NCBI GenBank assembly: GCA_951804985.1
Contig: OX638130.1
Span: 41,441,475 to 41,505,474, forward strand
Reading direction: 5' to 3'
Length of the DNA: 64,000 bases
From: Dryomyza anilis
Taxonomy: Eukaryota; Arthropoda; Insecta; Diptera; Dryomyzidae
In this document: one piece after another, positions 44,081 through 54,391 of the stretch
Position numbering within the stretch: the first letter of the stretch is position 1
Layout: each line of letters begins with the position of its first letter
Translations under genes and position numbers: made by a program
Notes under the pieces: model-generated
Seen by the model: the letters and a program-made list of their open reading frames with translations, nothing else
The model's database searches: none
What the model was told of the DNA's origin: nothing

Positions 44081-44439
44081 GGTCTCGTTTCTACTTTCCT
44101 TAAGTAGAAAGTAGTGCAGAAAACTGACGGGACTTCTAACAGGACACAACGCATGTGAAAAACACATGAACGCAATCGGCCTGGTAGAAAGCGCCTTACG
44201 TTCTGCCTGCTACTAAGAAACTGGCACCACAGAGCACTATCCGTGTGACTGTCCAGCATTTTCTAGAATTAGAATGCAGATCTTTGGCACAGACGTGATG
44301 AGAGAGGATCAGCTTCACTCTTTATCACGCAATAGCCTTCTTAGATTCAATAATGAATCGAAGAAGTATCATTAAAAACCAGGGAACTGGGTCACAGCAC
44401 AATGGATATAACCCTGTCAGAGTGCAGTGGCTATTTTTA
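44081..44439. other. LOA LINE tail or spacer
   Basis: Moderately GC-rich. No recognisable frame remains. It probably holds decayed 3' parts of the LOA element. Confidence 0.4.
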
Positions 44440-44868
44440 TCCCACAAAAAAAGCATATCACTTTTTAATATTTAGAAAATTTTATATTTTTTAGCGTCAC
44501 TTTGAAAAACCATGAATGGGATCTTGTAGCAGAAACCTCATAGATGATGAATTCGAAAAACGATTCGCGATTACGATTCGCGGAATTACGTATGCAACAA
44601 ATCCAATTGATGTTATTCGCAACGACTATTTTATGTTTTTTTTTAAATACAAGTAAACCCCGTATATGAATTGATATCGAATCGGTTTTCGAATTCTTCA
44701 TCTGTGAGGTTTCTGCTACAAGATCCCATCCATGGTTTTTAAAAGTGAAGCAAAAAATATTAAATTTTCTTAATATTAAAAAGTGATATGCACTTCAAAT
44801 GCTTGTAAATGTAGGAATTGATATCGCAAAGCTGTTTTCGACCTCATCATCTGTGAGATTTCTCCTTT
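44440..44868. repeat. right subrepeat array with inverted units
   Basis: One plus unit (44450-44600: catatcactttttaatattt ... atcttgtagcag ... gattcgcg) faces two inverted units (44640-44868: cggttttcgaattcttcatc, ctgctacaagatcccatcc, aaaagtgatatgcacttcaa). The plus and minus units form a large hairpin around about 44620. Confidence 0.75.
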
Positions 44869-45775
44869 CACTCATTACAGCGATTCCTAGCCTGTATACG
44901 AAGTCTTTCAGTATCAGCATTCATATTAAAACGCCAATTCTGAAAGGCTTCCTCTTTCGACCTGACTGCAATCCTGCAAGTCTCATTAAACCAAGAGTGG
45001 TCCTTGGGTTAAATGATAATCTTTTTAGAAGGTATGAAGGACCGCATACCTAATAAAATAATATTTTGTACCATTAAAGCCGAGGCATTTATTTCTCTGT
45101 CAGCAAAGCACAATTTCCAATTAAAGTTGCGAAAAAAAAATCATTTAACGCAACCCAATTTGCTTTTTCGAAAAGTCAAACAGTCCTCTTCGGGGTTTTA
45201 ATCGAAGAGGCGCGTAAACTAGAATACGAAAACTCAGCGGAAACATTACAGTGGTCGGAGTTACCAAGAGGTGCAAGGACTTTTTCATTATATTTTTCAT
45301 GATGTGATGTCAGAAAAAGGTCTAAGACTTTTGGGGTCTGCTCACCGACGCGTGGGAGGTACTTCGGTTCTTTCACCAATTGAGTGAGTTGATTGCACTT
45401 TGCAAATAGCTCAACATAACAACCCTCCTGTGTTGGAAGACCCGAGTGGCTCAACCAAGTGGCGTTGTGCACATTAAAATCGCCGGCAACAACAGTTTCA
45501 CTGCCTGGAAACTGCTCCAATATGTTTGATATCGAATCAGACAGGGAGTCTAGCTTCGGACTCCTATATAAAAAGCACAAGTACATGATGTGTGTTTGGA
45601 TTTTGAATATAACCCAAATTATATTTAACTCGCTATCCGACACACTATTTTGTTGCTGCTGTTCATACACAACGTCACTCCAAATAAATAAATCGAACGG
45701 ATTTTTTTTTAATTTATCAGTTAGACTCTGGATTTGCTTCAATTTTTTTTTGTGGATTGCTTATTGAATATAAGC
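44869..45775 (-). pseudogene. CR1-like LINE copy 2, endonuclease part
   Basis: The long frame at 45742-45176 contains HIMYLCFLYRSPKLDS, the catalytic VAGDFNVHNATW box, TQEGCYVELFAKCNQLTQLV and GNSDHCNVSAEF at the end, giving the C-terminal two thirds of the APE-type endonuclease. The linker to RT continues to 44869. The N-terminal part of the same endonuclease is at 53990-54227, across the 8.27 kb insert. Confidence 0.85.
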
Positions 45776-46085
45776 CCAACCATATATATATAATTTTTTA
45801 CTTTTGTCAATAGGTTTGAAAATACAGGATGTTTAAAAAATGAAAATATGACGCATTGACCTTTTTAAAAATTATATAACTTTGCATCTATGTATGTATC
45901 GTCAAGTTTGGTCTAATTTTGAAGGTAATAGAATTTATAATCTTGTTCAAATTTAATAGCATGTAACTATTATTAGCAATTAAAAGATTTACGAACATTT
46001 TACTAAATGAGAGGTTTTTTTCTTTTTTTTTTTTAAATTAAAACTATATTTTCTTCGTTAAAGTCTTTATAAAGAACATTCTTAC

Positions 46086-46540
46086 GTTAAAAGAGTGATA
46101 ACACTTTCAACATATACTCCACATGCAGAATGTTAATTTTATATTATTGGAAATTGAGACATCATGTCATCTTGCGTATCAAATGTATACACGTGTTTTT
46201 TTCCTGATTATTTGTCAAAATCATAAAACAAAAATTACATATTTTCATACAAAAATAGACATAAAAAAAAGCTTTAAACTGCTCTCATAAATCTATCTAC
46301 AGGCATTAACCTAAAGCAAGCAGGTGTTAAACATGCGAATATCAAATGCGAAATTCAAATTAATAGCGAATATCAATTTTTTTTTAAGTGATGAGAAATA
46401 TACGAAAATCGTAAAATAATTTAACTAAATTTTGTTATTTTAATATGTCAGTTTTGTTTTTCTGTCATTATAGTTGACAAAACTGGCTCATATTTGGTAT
46501 GAAAGTTAAAAATTGTGACATATACCATAGTAATCTAATA
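46086..46540. other. AT-rich interior of the TIR insert, no gene seen
   Basis: Contains a phrase gcgaatatcaaatgcgaaattc near 46333 and aatagcgaatatcaa that recurs near 49647, on the far side of the BEL LTR and mariner copy. This hints at a pre-insertion continuity or small duplication. Confidence 0.4.
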
Positions 46541-46812
46541 GCCGCGATAACTCAGTGGTTAGTGCATTGGACTGCGAGCCGATAGGTGCCCGGATCAAGC
46601 CTGGACTGGGGCTATTTTTTCATAGAAACATTTTTCTATACCGCGCTACCTCTCGGCAGTAAATGGCAAACCTACGAGAGTAAAACATTGCCTATGAAAA
46701 GCTCTCACCCGCCGTTCGGTTTCGGCCATAAACTGTAGGTCCCACCACTTTGAGTACAAATATAACACGCACATCAGAATTGACTTCTGTCCCACAGTGC
46801 ACTTGTAAGTCG
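46541..46812 (+). mobile_element. tRNA-derived SINE, copy 2
   Basis: The tRNA-like head gccgcgataactcagtggtt has box A and box B-like ggatcaagcc, slightly decayed relative to copy 1. The body is nearly the same as copy 1 over 190 bp (accgcgctacctctcggcag, tctcacccgccgtt, cactttgagtacaaatataa). The 3' ends of the two copies diverge after cacgcac. Confidence 0.85.
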
Positions 46813-47014
46813 ATTCTTATATCCAAAAAAATAATAATAATTTAACCTACAATAAATGTTTTTTTGTTGTGTATATTGATACAACCGGTAAAAAATACAT
46901 TTAAAACTACCATTGACATATTTTCACTATAAACTTGACGATTTTGGTTTATTATTATTTTAATAAATAAATTTTTTTTTTAAACCCTTGCGTAGTGAAC
47001 ACCGCCTGCCTTGC

Positions 47015-47490
47015 TTTGGATGTTCGCCGCTGCAGGCAAGGAGTGCGCTAAAGTCGACAAGCGGTCGTTTTTTTGTTTAGCTAGAACAACGTTCTAGCAA
47101 GTCGAGGTTATTAGTTTTGCGAACCTAACTCGGACGAACACAAAAAGTTTTTCCCTCCCAAACCCAATACGAAAAAAAAACACATAAACCCACCCAATTA
47201 CATTAAACGCGAATAAACAATAATACAAGAAACAGTGTGCTCAAACAAATCACCAACTACAAACAATTCAACATCTACCAACAATACAACATCAACAAAC
47301 AACAGAGTTCTACGTTGGATCTTGATATCACGGAACAAACACGATTGCAACAGGCAACGTTGGACTCACACGATCCTACAACAAGTTGAAAGACAGCAAA
47401 TAATTTAAGGTACATTTCACAATATACTACATATTTATATCCATTGACCCGCGCCCTTTCCCATCACCGTATTACAAACACCCACCCAAA
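47015..47490 (+). repeat. 5' LTR-like block of BEL copy 2
   Basis: Positions 47183-47490 recur almost unchanged at 52900-53220 (acccacccaattacattaaa, caccaactacaaacaattca, gacccg.gccctttcccatc). Upstream tgttcgccgctgcaggcaag may be the LTR start; that part is absent from the right-hand copy, so boundaries are approximate. Confidence 0.7.
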
Positions 47491-47784
47491 CATTTCATCC
47501 ATCGAACCGTCGAAAATTCAACGACGTGGAAAAATACGGCAGGAAAGTGGACTGACCCACCAATTTAAAAAAAAACGCATTAAAATAAACTGTTCCGAAA
47601 ACATGTCGCTGTAACTCAGAAGAGCAAAAGAAGCAGTGGATATCGACCCCAGCAGCAAAAGCAGCAAAAACAAAAATATATAAAAAAACAACCAAGTGAC
47701 GATTCAAACATTAATTTTGAATTCGCACTGGATACCCGACCCAATACATGGAAGTATAGAAATTGAAATTGTCAATTTTTATTA

Positions 47785-49041
47785 AGGAGTGCGTCGAATA
47801 AAATTGTCCGTTACATATCTTCCCATAATGTGCTATTGTAAGATTCAAATTAAAAAAAATTGATCATAGTAGCTCTGAATTAAATGGCAGAAAATAATTT
47901 GTGTCAGTTATAGTCAATACAAAATTTATTTAACGCGAAAATGGCAAACGAAACGGAAGTGCGAGAAAATATAATTAAAATTTTTCAAAAATAACCTAGT
48001 TGGTCTTTTAAAAAAATTGCCAAGGAGGTAGGGGCTAACCCTAAGATCTCGATTTATCAACCGCTTTAAGGAAGACCTGAGTATTGATCGGAAGAAAGGT
48101 TCTGGTAAAAAAAGGCCCACATGATCGTGAAAAGTCGAAGAAGGTTGTGAATATTTTAAAGAAAGATCCAAGCATATCCGGAAGGAAATTGGCGAGAAAG
48201 GCGGATTGCTCAGAATCTTTCGTGCGCAGGACTAAGAAAGAAGCTGGGCTGAAGACGTACAAGGTCCAAAAAGTTCCGGATAGAAATGCCGTCAAGAATG
48301 AAACCGCAAAACAACGAGCTAAAAAGCTGAACCAAGATTTTTTTAAAAAATTCGATTGCTGCATATTGGACGACGAAACTTATGTTTAGCGGACTTTTCT
48401 CAGCTATCTGGGCAGGAATTTTATACAGCCGATTCTCGAGGAAATGTCGCTGAAAAATTCAAATAAAAAAAATGACAAAATTCCCGAAGAAATTCCTTGT
48501 TTGACAGGCAATTTGCAGTTGTGGAAAAAGGAGCAGTTCATTCGTGACATCGGGTACAATTAATGGCGAAATATATGTGAAGGAATGCTTGCAAAAGAGA
48601 TTGCTTCCATTTTTACGCCAACATGAAGTGTCCACATTTTTTTGACCTGACCTCGCTTCATGTCACTACAGCAAAACGGCCTTAGAGTGGATCTAACAAA
48701 ATGCAGTGATTTTGGTGCCTAGAGAAGCCAATCCACCAAACTGTCCAGAACTCAGGCCGATTGAGAGATACTGGGCTTTAGTAAAAAGGGAGATGAAGAC
48801 AACAAAAAAAGTGGCCAAAGACCTTCAAGACTTTAAAAGAAAGTGGTCTTCAGCAGCTGTGAGGAAGGGTATCGGAAAAATTAAAACTTTTTATTAAAAA
48901 TATTAATTTCTGGTTTTTTATATTTTTTTTTAAATCTAAAAATAATTTGCAAAATAAAATATTTTATTCTATAAATATTCGATTAATAGATTTCTAAATT
49001 TTTTCATTTTTGTAGCGGACAATTTTATTCGACGCAGTCCT
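47785..49041 (+). mobile_element. Tc1/mariner transposon, inactive
   Basis: 1257 bp with TIRs aggagtgcgtcgaataaaat and its inverse (ttttattcgacgcagtcct), about 30 bp, bounded by TA at 47783-47784 and 49042-49043. It encodes a broken transposase and is inserted in the BEL 5' internal region. The length is typical of the superfamily. Confidence 0.92.
47941..48895 (+). pseudogene. Tc1/mariner transposase, DD37E-type spacing
   Basis: It starts MANETEVRENIIKIFQ, an N-terminal helix-turn-helix region, with frameshifts by 48110. A second HTH region follows (DPSISGRKLARKADCSESFV), then the first catalytic Asp in CILDDETYV. A gap of damaged sequence precedes PDLASCHYSKTALEWI (second Asp) and PNCPELRPIERYWALVKREM (catalytic Glu). 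In the uninterrupted frame at 48647-48895, 37 residues separate Asp and Glu, with one TAA between. It would cut and paste the element. Confidence 0.85.
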
Positions 49042-49043
49042 TA

Positions 49044-50279
49044 TTATAATATACATTTATATATTAATTATATTTATAATTGTATTTGATAATTGCAAAT
49101 AAATTCATAAATCTCTTTTGCAGCTGACCCATTGAATATTTTTCTAATTGCTTTTGTGTGGTCGCTGTATATAAGCAATCGATCGTTGCTTTGGCTGCCG
49201 CCAAAAAGAGAAAATATTGTACGTATATATAACAATTGATATTAATAGCAAACAAAATCGTATTCCAATTAAAAATATGAATGTATTTACTAATTAATAA
49301 ATTGTATTTACACATTTTTAATTAAAATATTAATAGGAATAAATTTAATATAATTTCAATACAACTAAGTCTTCAATAGTATTAACTAATTTTATTTGTT
49401 ACTTTAGATTTATTCATTTTGCAACACTGGATTTCATTTTGTTTTTCTATTTCTCCGTCTCGTGCGTCAGCGACGTCGTTCAGTATCTTCTAACATTATT
49501 TTCTTCTACGTTGCTATTTTAAAACAGTATATTGCATTATTTAGTGTATGTTATGTTATTAAAGCATTAAATGGCTCAATTTATTTTTGCTGTCAAGAAT
49601 TTGAACAAACAGCATGATGCTCATTTTTTTGCATATTGAATCAATTAATAGCGAATATCAAAATTTATGTTTGACTCAATTAATTCGCCCACCTGTAGAA
49701 GTTGTGAAAACTGACTTCGATAAAACATTCGTTAGGTTGAAAGAATTTTACAAAGCATATCAAAAAGTATAAATACTTATTTAATATTTATTTTATATTG
49801 AATTAAATTATTTTTATTTTCATATGTTTCTATGCGACAAATATTTTATTTAATTTAACAAAATATTTGATTGATCCAATTTCTATCGAATGAAATTTTT
49901 AATTGATGTTACTAATTAATTAATGATTTAAAAATTCCCAATAAAAAAATATAATATATATAACCACTTTAATATCAATATGACAAAAAAATTAATTAAA
50001 ATTTCTACAATTAACATATTACGGAATTCAATGCTACTAAAAGTTACATCGGCTGAGTTTCAATTAAAAATTAATTGGATTGATTAACATTTCAGTTATA
50101 TTTACACACTTTTTTCTGTGTGTATATACACACGCACACACGATCGCTCGTCACTTACACAAATTGCCATGAGCGTTGCCAGATGGAGCAACGACAATTG
50201 TGAAGCCATATTGATCGTGGGGTTGACCTGGGATAAAAAATATCCCTTTCCCAAAATTTGTTTTGCTCTCTTTGTTCGT
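49044..50279. other. AT-rich stretch, no gene seen
   Basis: Contains a GC-richer patch at 49445-49490 and a CA/TG-rich segment at 50115-50150. No ORF or known family is recognised. Confidence 0.5.
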
Positions 50280-50660
50280 ATTTAACCAACTGTGTTATTG
50301 TTAACCCTATTGCTAACCCTATGTTAACCCTATGTTTAACCCTTTTAAACCCATTAAGAAATTTTTTAAAAAATTATTTTTGTTAAAAAAATAAAAAATT
50401 TAATTTTTATAATTAAATAAAAATTAAATTTGGTGGATAGTTTAACCCACACTATCCACGTTAACCCAATTCGACCCGTACAATTTTTTAAAAAAATATT
50501 TTTGTTAAAAAATTAAAAATATTAGATACTTAATCCACACAATTCTGATTAACCCACCCGAACCAAAAATAAAGTTTGAAAATTATTTAAAAAAATTTTA
50601 ACTTTTTAAGATATTTTAAAAATTTCATGTGTGGTTTTTGGATTGTTAACCCGTACTATT
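50280..50660 (+). repeat. BEL copy 2 leader with ACCC/taaccc repeats
   Basis: gttaaccctattgctaaccc, atgttaaccctatg and tttaacccttttaaaccc form a short array at 50295-50350, followed by aacccacac, gacccgtac, aacccaccc and aacccgtac at wider spacing between AT tracts. Same style as the leader of copy 1 (5517-6960). Confidence 0.6.
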
Positions 50661-50721
50661 TAATAACACCCTACAACCGTGATTTTTCGAGCGTCCTAAT
50701 CTAAGTATCGTTGAGTAAGAA

Positions 50722-51940
50722 ATGTCTCTCACGAGTTTTGTGCATTTTGCCAACGATGTTATGGAATTTGAACAAATTAATAGCGAGACCCAGGCAAAAG
50801 ACCTTACACACAGCCAATTCTAGAAATACAGCAGAAGCAACTGCTGTACCTATGGGGCAAAACCCAAGCTGCAAGAGAAATTCCCGATGACCCTGAGAAG
50901 GTGGATAAGTCCAAACTAAAAGACAAATATAGAAGGACATACCAAGCATACGTCAGATGTTTGTCGTCCATTAGGGAGCGTTGGGACTCATTGACCCAAA
51001 GGACTCAACCCAGCTGGAGGCGCAACCCACCACAGTACCCGAATTCAGCCACAGCATAAGAGTGCACCCCATGCCCCCAGACTATGTCTCCTGGCCAACA
51101 TTTAGAGATATGTTCTCGGCCTTATCTATAAACAACCCAAGGTTAAGCAATGTAGAAAATCTTTTCCACCTTAACAAAAAAAACCCGCGGCGAGACAAAG
51201 GACATTGTAAAAAAAATGCTACTCTCGTCAATGATGACTTTTTCATGGCTTGGACCAATTTACAAGATCAGTATGAAAATAAAAGAATGCAAATAAATGC
51301 AAAACTCAAGACCCTGTTTAATTCGAGTCCTGTTATTATTGAGTCAGGTAGCTCGACAAAGAAGCTGCACCGAATTATCAATAATGACCCTTCAAACGCT
51401 GGAGATAGATACAGACAACTGGCGCCCACTCCTGGTATATCTATGCTCAACCCGACTCCCCAAAAATACCCTAGAGGATTTTGAAAAATCTCTAAAGGAC
51501 AAGGTCGTTCCATCATGGAAAACTTTAGATGCCCACACTTTCAAGACCCTCGAATCTGTTGGCGATATAAAGGCTTCTAATATGAAGCACAACCAACAAA
51601 AAATTTCCAGTAACTCCGGTCCCAGTCGATGGGGAGAGAAAAGCGTACATTCTTTTCATACAAAGGTGGCGACAAAGCCATCGCAATCTGCATCGGTACC
51701 TAAAAGGTACGAATCTAAACCCTCTCAGTCTCGTTGGGAAAGCGATGGTGGCATCTGCAAAATATGCAACGCCAACCACACAATTCGCGAGTGCCCGACA
51801 TTTATAGCCATGAAAGTTAAAGAAAGGCAAGAAATTATAAAGCGAATTAGGTGCTGTTTTAATTGTCTTGCAGTTTTTATGGCTATAAAGAATGTAAGAG
51901 CAAATATTTTTGTCGATTATGTGACCAAAAAATTTTAGTG
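50722..51940 (+). pseudogene. BEL gag (copy 2), frame-broken
   Basis: Starts MSLTSFVHFANDVMEFEQ at 50722. It continues through LLYLWGKTQAAREIPDDPEK, the DUF1759-like capsid stretch (LPKLNLPTF-type region seen as SWPTFRDMFSALSINN and DDFFMAWTNLQDQYENKR) and LLVYLCSTRLPKNTLEDFEK. The nucleocapsid follows, with CKICNANHTIRECPTFIAMK and RCCFNCLA. Frameshifts occur at about 50980, 51180 and 51375. The protein forms particles and packages RNA. Confidence 0.85.
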
Positions 51941-52400
51941 CGTCGAACATGAAGGAGCCTTATTTGTGGCACGTGAAGGAGCCTTATTTGTGGCACGTGC
52001 ACTTATTGACTCCGGGTCAGAAGCCATTTTTATAGCCGAACAATTATTGAAACAAATCGGACTGCCAACCCAAGCAGTAGATGTACAAGTTACTGACTTA
52101 AACCAATCAGATGCTGCAACTCCGAGAAGATCATGTGAGCTAAAGTTGCGTTCTTCTACCAATCCTCACTTCAGGATACATACGCAGGCCTTAGTGTTGA
52201 AGACCCTAACAAACGATCTGCCCACATTGACCCTACCCTAAATAACAGTGTATGTGAACTGGACAAAGTAATTTCGAAAACACATCGCGCCGAGACCCTC
52301 CCATTTAAACCCATTGGGATCCTCCCATTTAAACCCATTGAGAGTAATAGTCTCGGAAATTCGAGACATATAGTCATGGCTAAATTTTTGCGAAACGCAA
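51941..52400 (+). pseudogene. BEL aspartic protease fragment (copy 2)
   Basis: ARALIDSGSEAIFIAEQLLK holds the catalytic DSGSE region, followed by IGLPTQAVDVQVTDLNQSD and CELKLRSSTNPHFRIHTQAL. A 24-bp tandem duplication at 51950-51997 lies just before it and another 24-bp duplication at about 52297-52344 after it. The protease end is lost. Confidence 0.8.
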
Positions 52401-52427
52401 AATCGCTATTGCTCAGTCAAAAAAAAA

Positions 52428-52850
52428 ATGTTTGCTGACGAATACAACACACTGACAACCTCAATCTCACCCAAAAGATCGATTTTGACACTTAACCCTT
52501 TTCTAGACCCAAAAGGGCTTATGCGGGCGAATGGACAATTGGCAAAATCACCCACGCTAACATACAACGAGCGATTCCCGCTGTTGTTGCCATACCATAG
52601 TAAATTTACTAAATTAATTACCCTTTTGACCCACAAGGTGACTTTGCATGGTGGATATCAGTTAGTTCTTCGACTTCTGAGAACAGAATTTTGGGTCCCA
52701 AAACTAAAGGTTCTTATTCGCTCCACCATACATAATTGCAAAATTTGTACACTATATCGCAAAATGCAATTAACGACCCACCGATGCCGACCACACCCAC
52801 TGACCCATAACACCAAGACTATGAAGATTTATACAAAATTATACAAATGA
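52428..52850 (+). pseudogene. BEL integrase N-terminal region (copy 2)
   Basis: LMRANGQLAKSPTLTYNERF and LLPYHSKFTKLITLLTHKVT followed by GGYQLVLRLLRTEFWVPKLK and IHNCKICTLYRKMQLTTHR give the H2C2 zinc-binding domain just before the catalytic core. It then ends near 52850 and joins the 3' LTR; the core is missing. Confidence 0.85.
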
Positions 52851-52884
52851 ATTGACCCTATTACATTTTTTATTAATATTTTTT

Positions 52885-53230
52885 AAGTTTTGCAGACACA
52901 AAAAAACACATAAAACCCACCCAATTACATTAAACGCGAATAAACAATAATACAAGAAACAGTGTGCTCAAACAAATCACCAACTACAAACAATTCAACA
53001 TCTACCAACAATACAACATCAACAAACAACAGAGTTCTACGTTGGACATTGATATCACGGAACAAACACGATTGCAACAGGCAACGTAGGACTCACACGA
53101 TCCTACAACAAATTGAGAGACAGCAAATAATTCAAGGTACATTTCACAATTTACTACATATTTAAATACATTGACCCGTGCCCTTTCCCATCGCCGTATT
53201 ACAAACACCCACCCAAACACTATTGGTTTT
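52885..53230 (+). repeat. 3' LTR-like block of BEL copy 2
   Basis: Direct repeat of 47183-47490, with a few differences (cattgatatcacgg for cttgatatcacgg). It defines the pair of long direct repeats of this element. Open frames here are accidental. Confidence 0.75.
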
Positions 53231-53639
53231 AATAGTTTAAATTTAAATATTATAGATTAAATTTCAAATGCGAAAATGCAAGTTGCCTGGTCCAATGATC
53301 GTACAATTACACCAACATTTATTAGAATATATGTTTAATAATATACCAATTATATGATATTTTTTTCATTTTTTTTTATTTATTTACCTGTTTACTGATC
53401 CTTAACGATTACAAAATTAAATTCTTTTTGGTATGTTATTCCATTTTTTTAAATTATAAGAACAGACTTAGCAGTTGAGAGAACCGACTACATTGGGTGG
53501 GCAATAAGTTGATCAAGGAGTTGAATAATTATAATGACAAATGAAAACGAAACAAATAAAAAAGCAGCTTATGCGCACAGTTGTTTGAACAAAAAAAGTG
53601 GTTCTCATACAGGTTTGCACAAATTACCACTCAAAAAAA
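53231..53639. other. AT-rich interior of the TIR insert, no gene seen
   Basis: No ORF. tttcaaatgcgaaaatgc near 53262 echoes the phrase at 46339-46357. Confidence 0.45.
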
Positions 53640-53989
53640 TTAAGTTTTTATATAGAATTTAACGAGGAAAATTATAGTCTTAATTTTTAAAATCTAAAAA
53701 TACCTCTCATTTAGTGAAATGTCCTTAAACATTTTAATTGCCTATAATAGTACCTTGCTAATGAACAATATATTAAATTTGTACAAGTATATAAAGAAAA
53801 TTATATTACCTACCAAACTTGACGCTATACGATGCACAGATACAAAGTTATATAATTTTTCAAAAAGGTCTATGCGTCATATTTTCATTTTTTTTTTAAA
53901 CACCCTGTATTATCAAACCTATTGAGAAAAAGTAAAAAAAAATATATGGGTGGGCTTATTTTCAATAAGTAATTCATAAAAAATTTGAA

Positions 53990-54227
53990 GCAAATCCAGA
54001 ATGTCAAAATTATCACGCTTTCGATTTGAAAAAGAATGACTCATGGGCAGAAAATTATGGAAGCAAGTGATACCCAGGTATTTGAAAATCAAACGGATCT
54101 GCACCCTCATTAACCTGAGTCTCACCATTAGTTGTGGCCTATTAACGAACACATACGCATAGACAGAGAAGAAATTCGTTCTCAGCCCACGAATACTGCA
54201 AAAATCTATGGGAAATTTTTGCGACAA
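53990..54227 (-). pseudogene. CR1-like LINE copy 2, endonuclease N-terminus
   Basis: Minus-strand RGLRTNFFSVYAYVFVNRPQ matches the start of CR1/jockey endonucleases (NIRGLR-N---V---V---P-), and further on RLIFKYLGITCFHNFLP corresponds to the FxIPGY-L-P stretch. Both are shifted across frames. It continues, across the 8.27 kb insert, with the part at 45775-44869. This is the key evidence for that insertion. Confidence 0.75.
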
Positions 54228-54391
54228 GCCGTGGTGAGTGTTAGGCCTTCACCAAAGCATAGAATACGCACTCAGTGCAAGCTCGACCGTGAGCGACCGT
54301 GAGCGTGAAGTAGGGGAGGGAATACGTCAACAAACCTGTGAAATAGACAAGTTCTTATTGTTATTATTGTTGATGATTTTAAAAAGAGTAT

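Larger units (their letters stand above)
40806..44868 (+). mobile_element. composite insert in LINE copy 2: LOA LINE flanked by subrepeats
   Basis: The CR1-like LINE is interrupted from about 40806 to 44868. The insert consists of plus-oriented subrepeat units at 40880-41215 and 44440-44600, inverted units at 44640-44868, and a LOA-clade LINE between. About 110 bp of the target LINE is missing at the junction. Inverted ends made of tandem subrepeats recall Foldback/Galileo elements; whether they belong to the LOA element or to a host foldback is not settled. Confidence 0.6.
46980..53230 (+). mobile_element. BEL/Pao retrotransposon copy 2, internally deleted
   Basis: LTR-like blocks at both ends, leader, gag, protease and a piece of integrase in the expected order. 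RT and RNase H are missing, as in copy 1. The mariner at 47785-49041 interrupts the 5' internal region. The element sits inside the 8.27 kb TIR insert. Confidence 0.8.
45728..53999. mobile_element. 8.27-kb insert with roughly 350-bp terminal inverted repeats
   Basis: Both ends start CTGGATTTGCTTCAA, read inward, and stay similar for about 350 bp (45728-46085 against 53640-53999). Shared blocks include ataagccca, ttttaaaaaatgaaaatatgacgc and gacctttttaaaa. The insert splits the minus-strand CR1-like LINE: endonuclease N-terminus on the right, remainder on the left. Inside are a SINE, a BEL element and a Tc1/mariner copy, all probably later arrivals. No transposase belonging to the TIRs is recognised. 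Confidence 0.75.

Noticed and set aside
46541..46615. A functional tRNA gene (box A and box B present)
   Set aside because: The same sequence with its 190-bp downstream body occurs again at 12940-13228, the acceptor stem does not pair and box B is altered. It is the head of a SINE.
50295..50350. Telomeric repeat array (taaccc words)
   Set aside because: Only a few irregular units inside a BEL leader that has ACCC words throughout; flies of this group do not use TTAGG-type telomere repeats.
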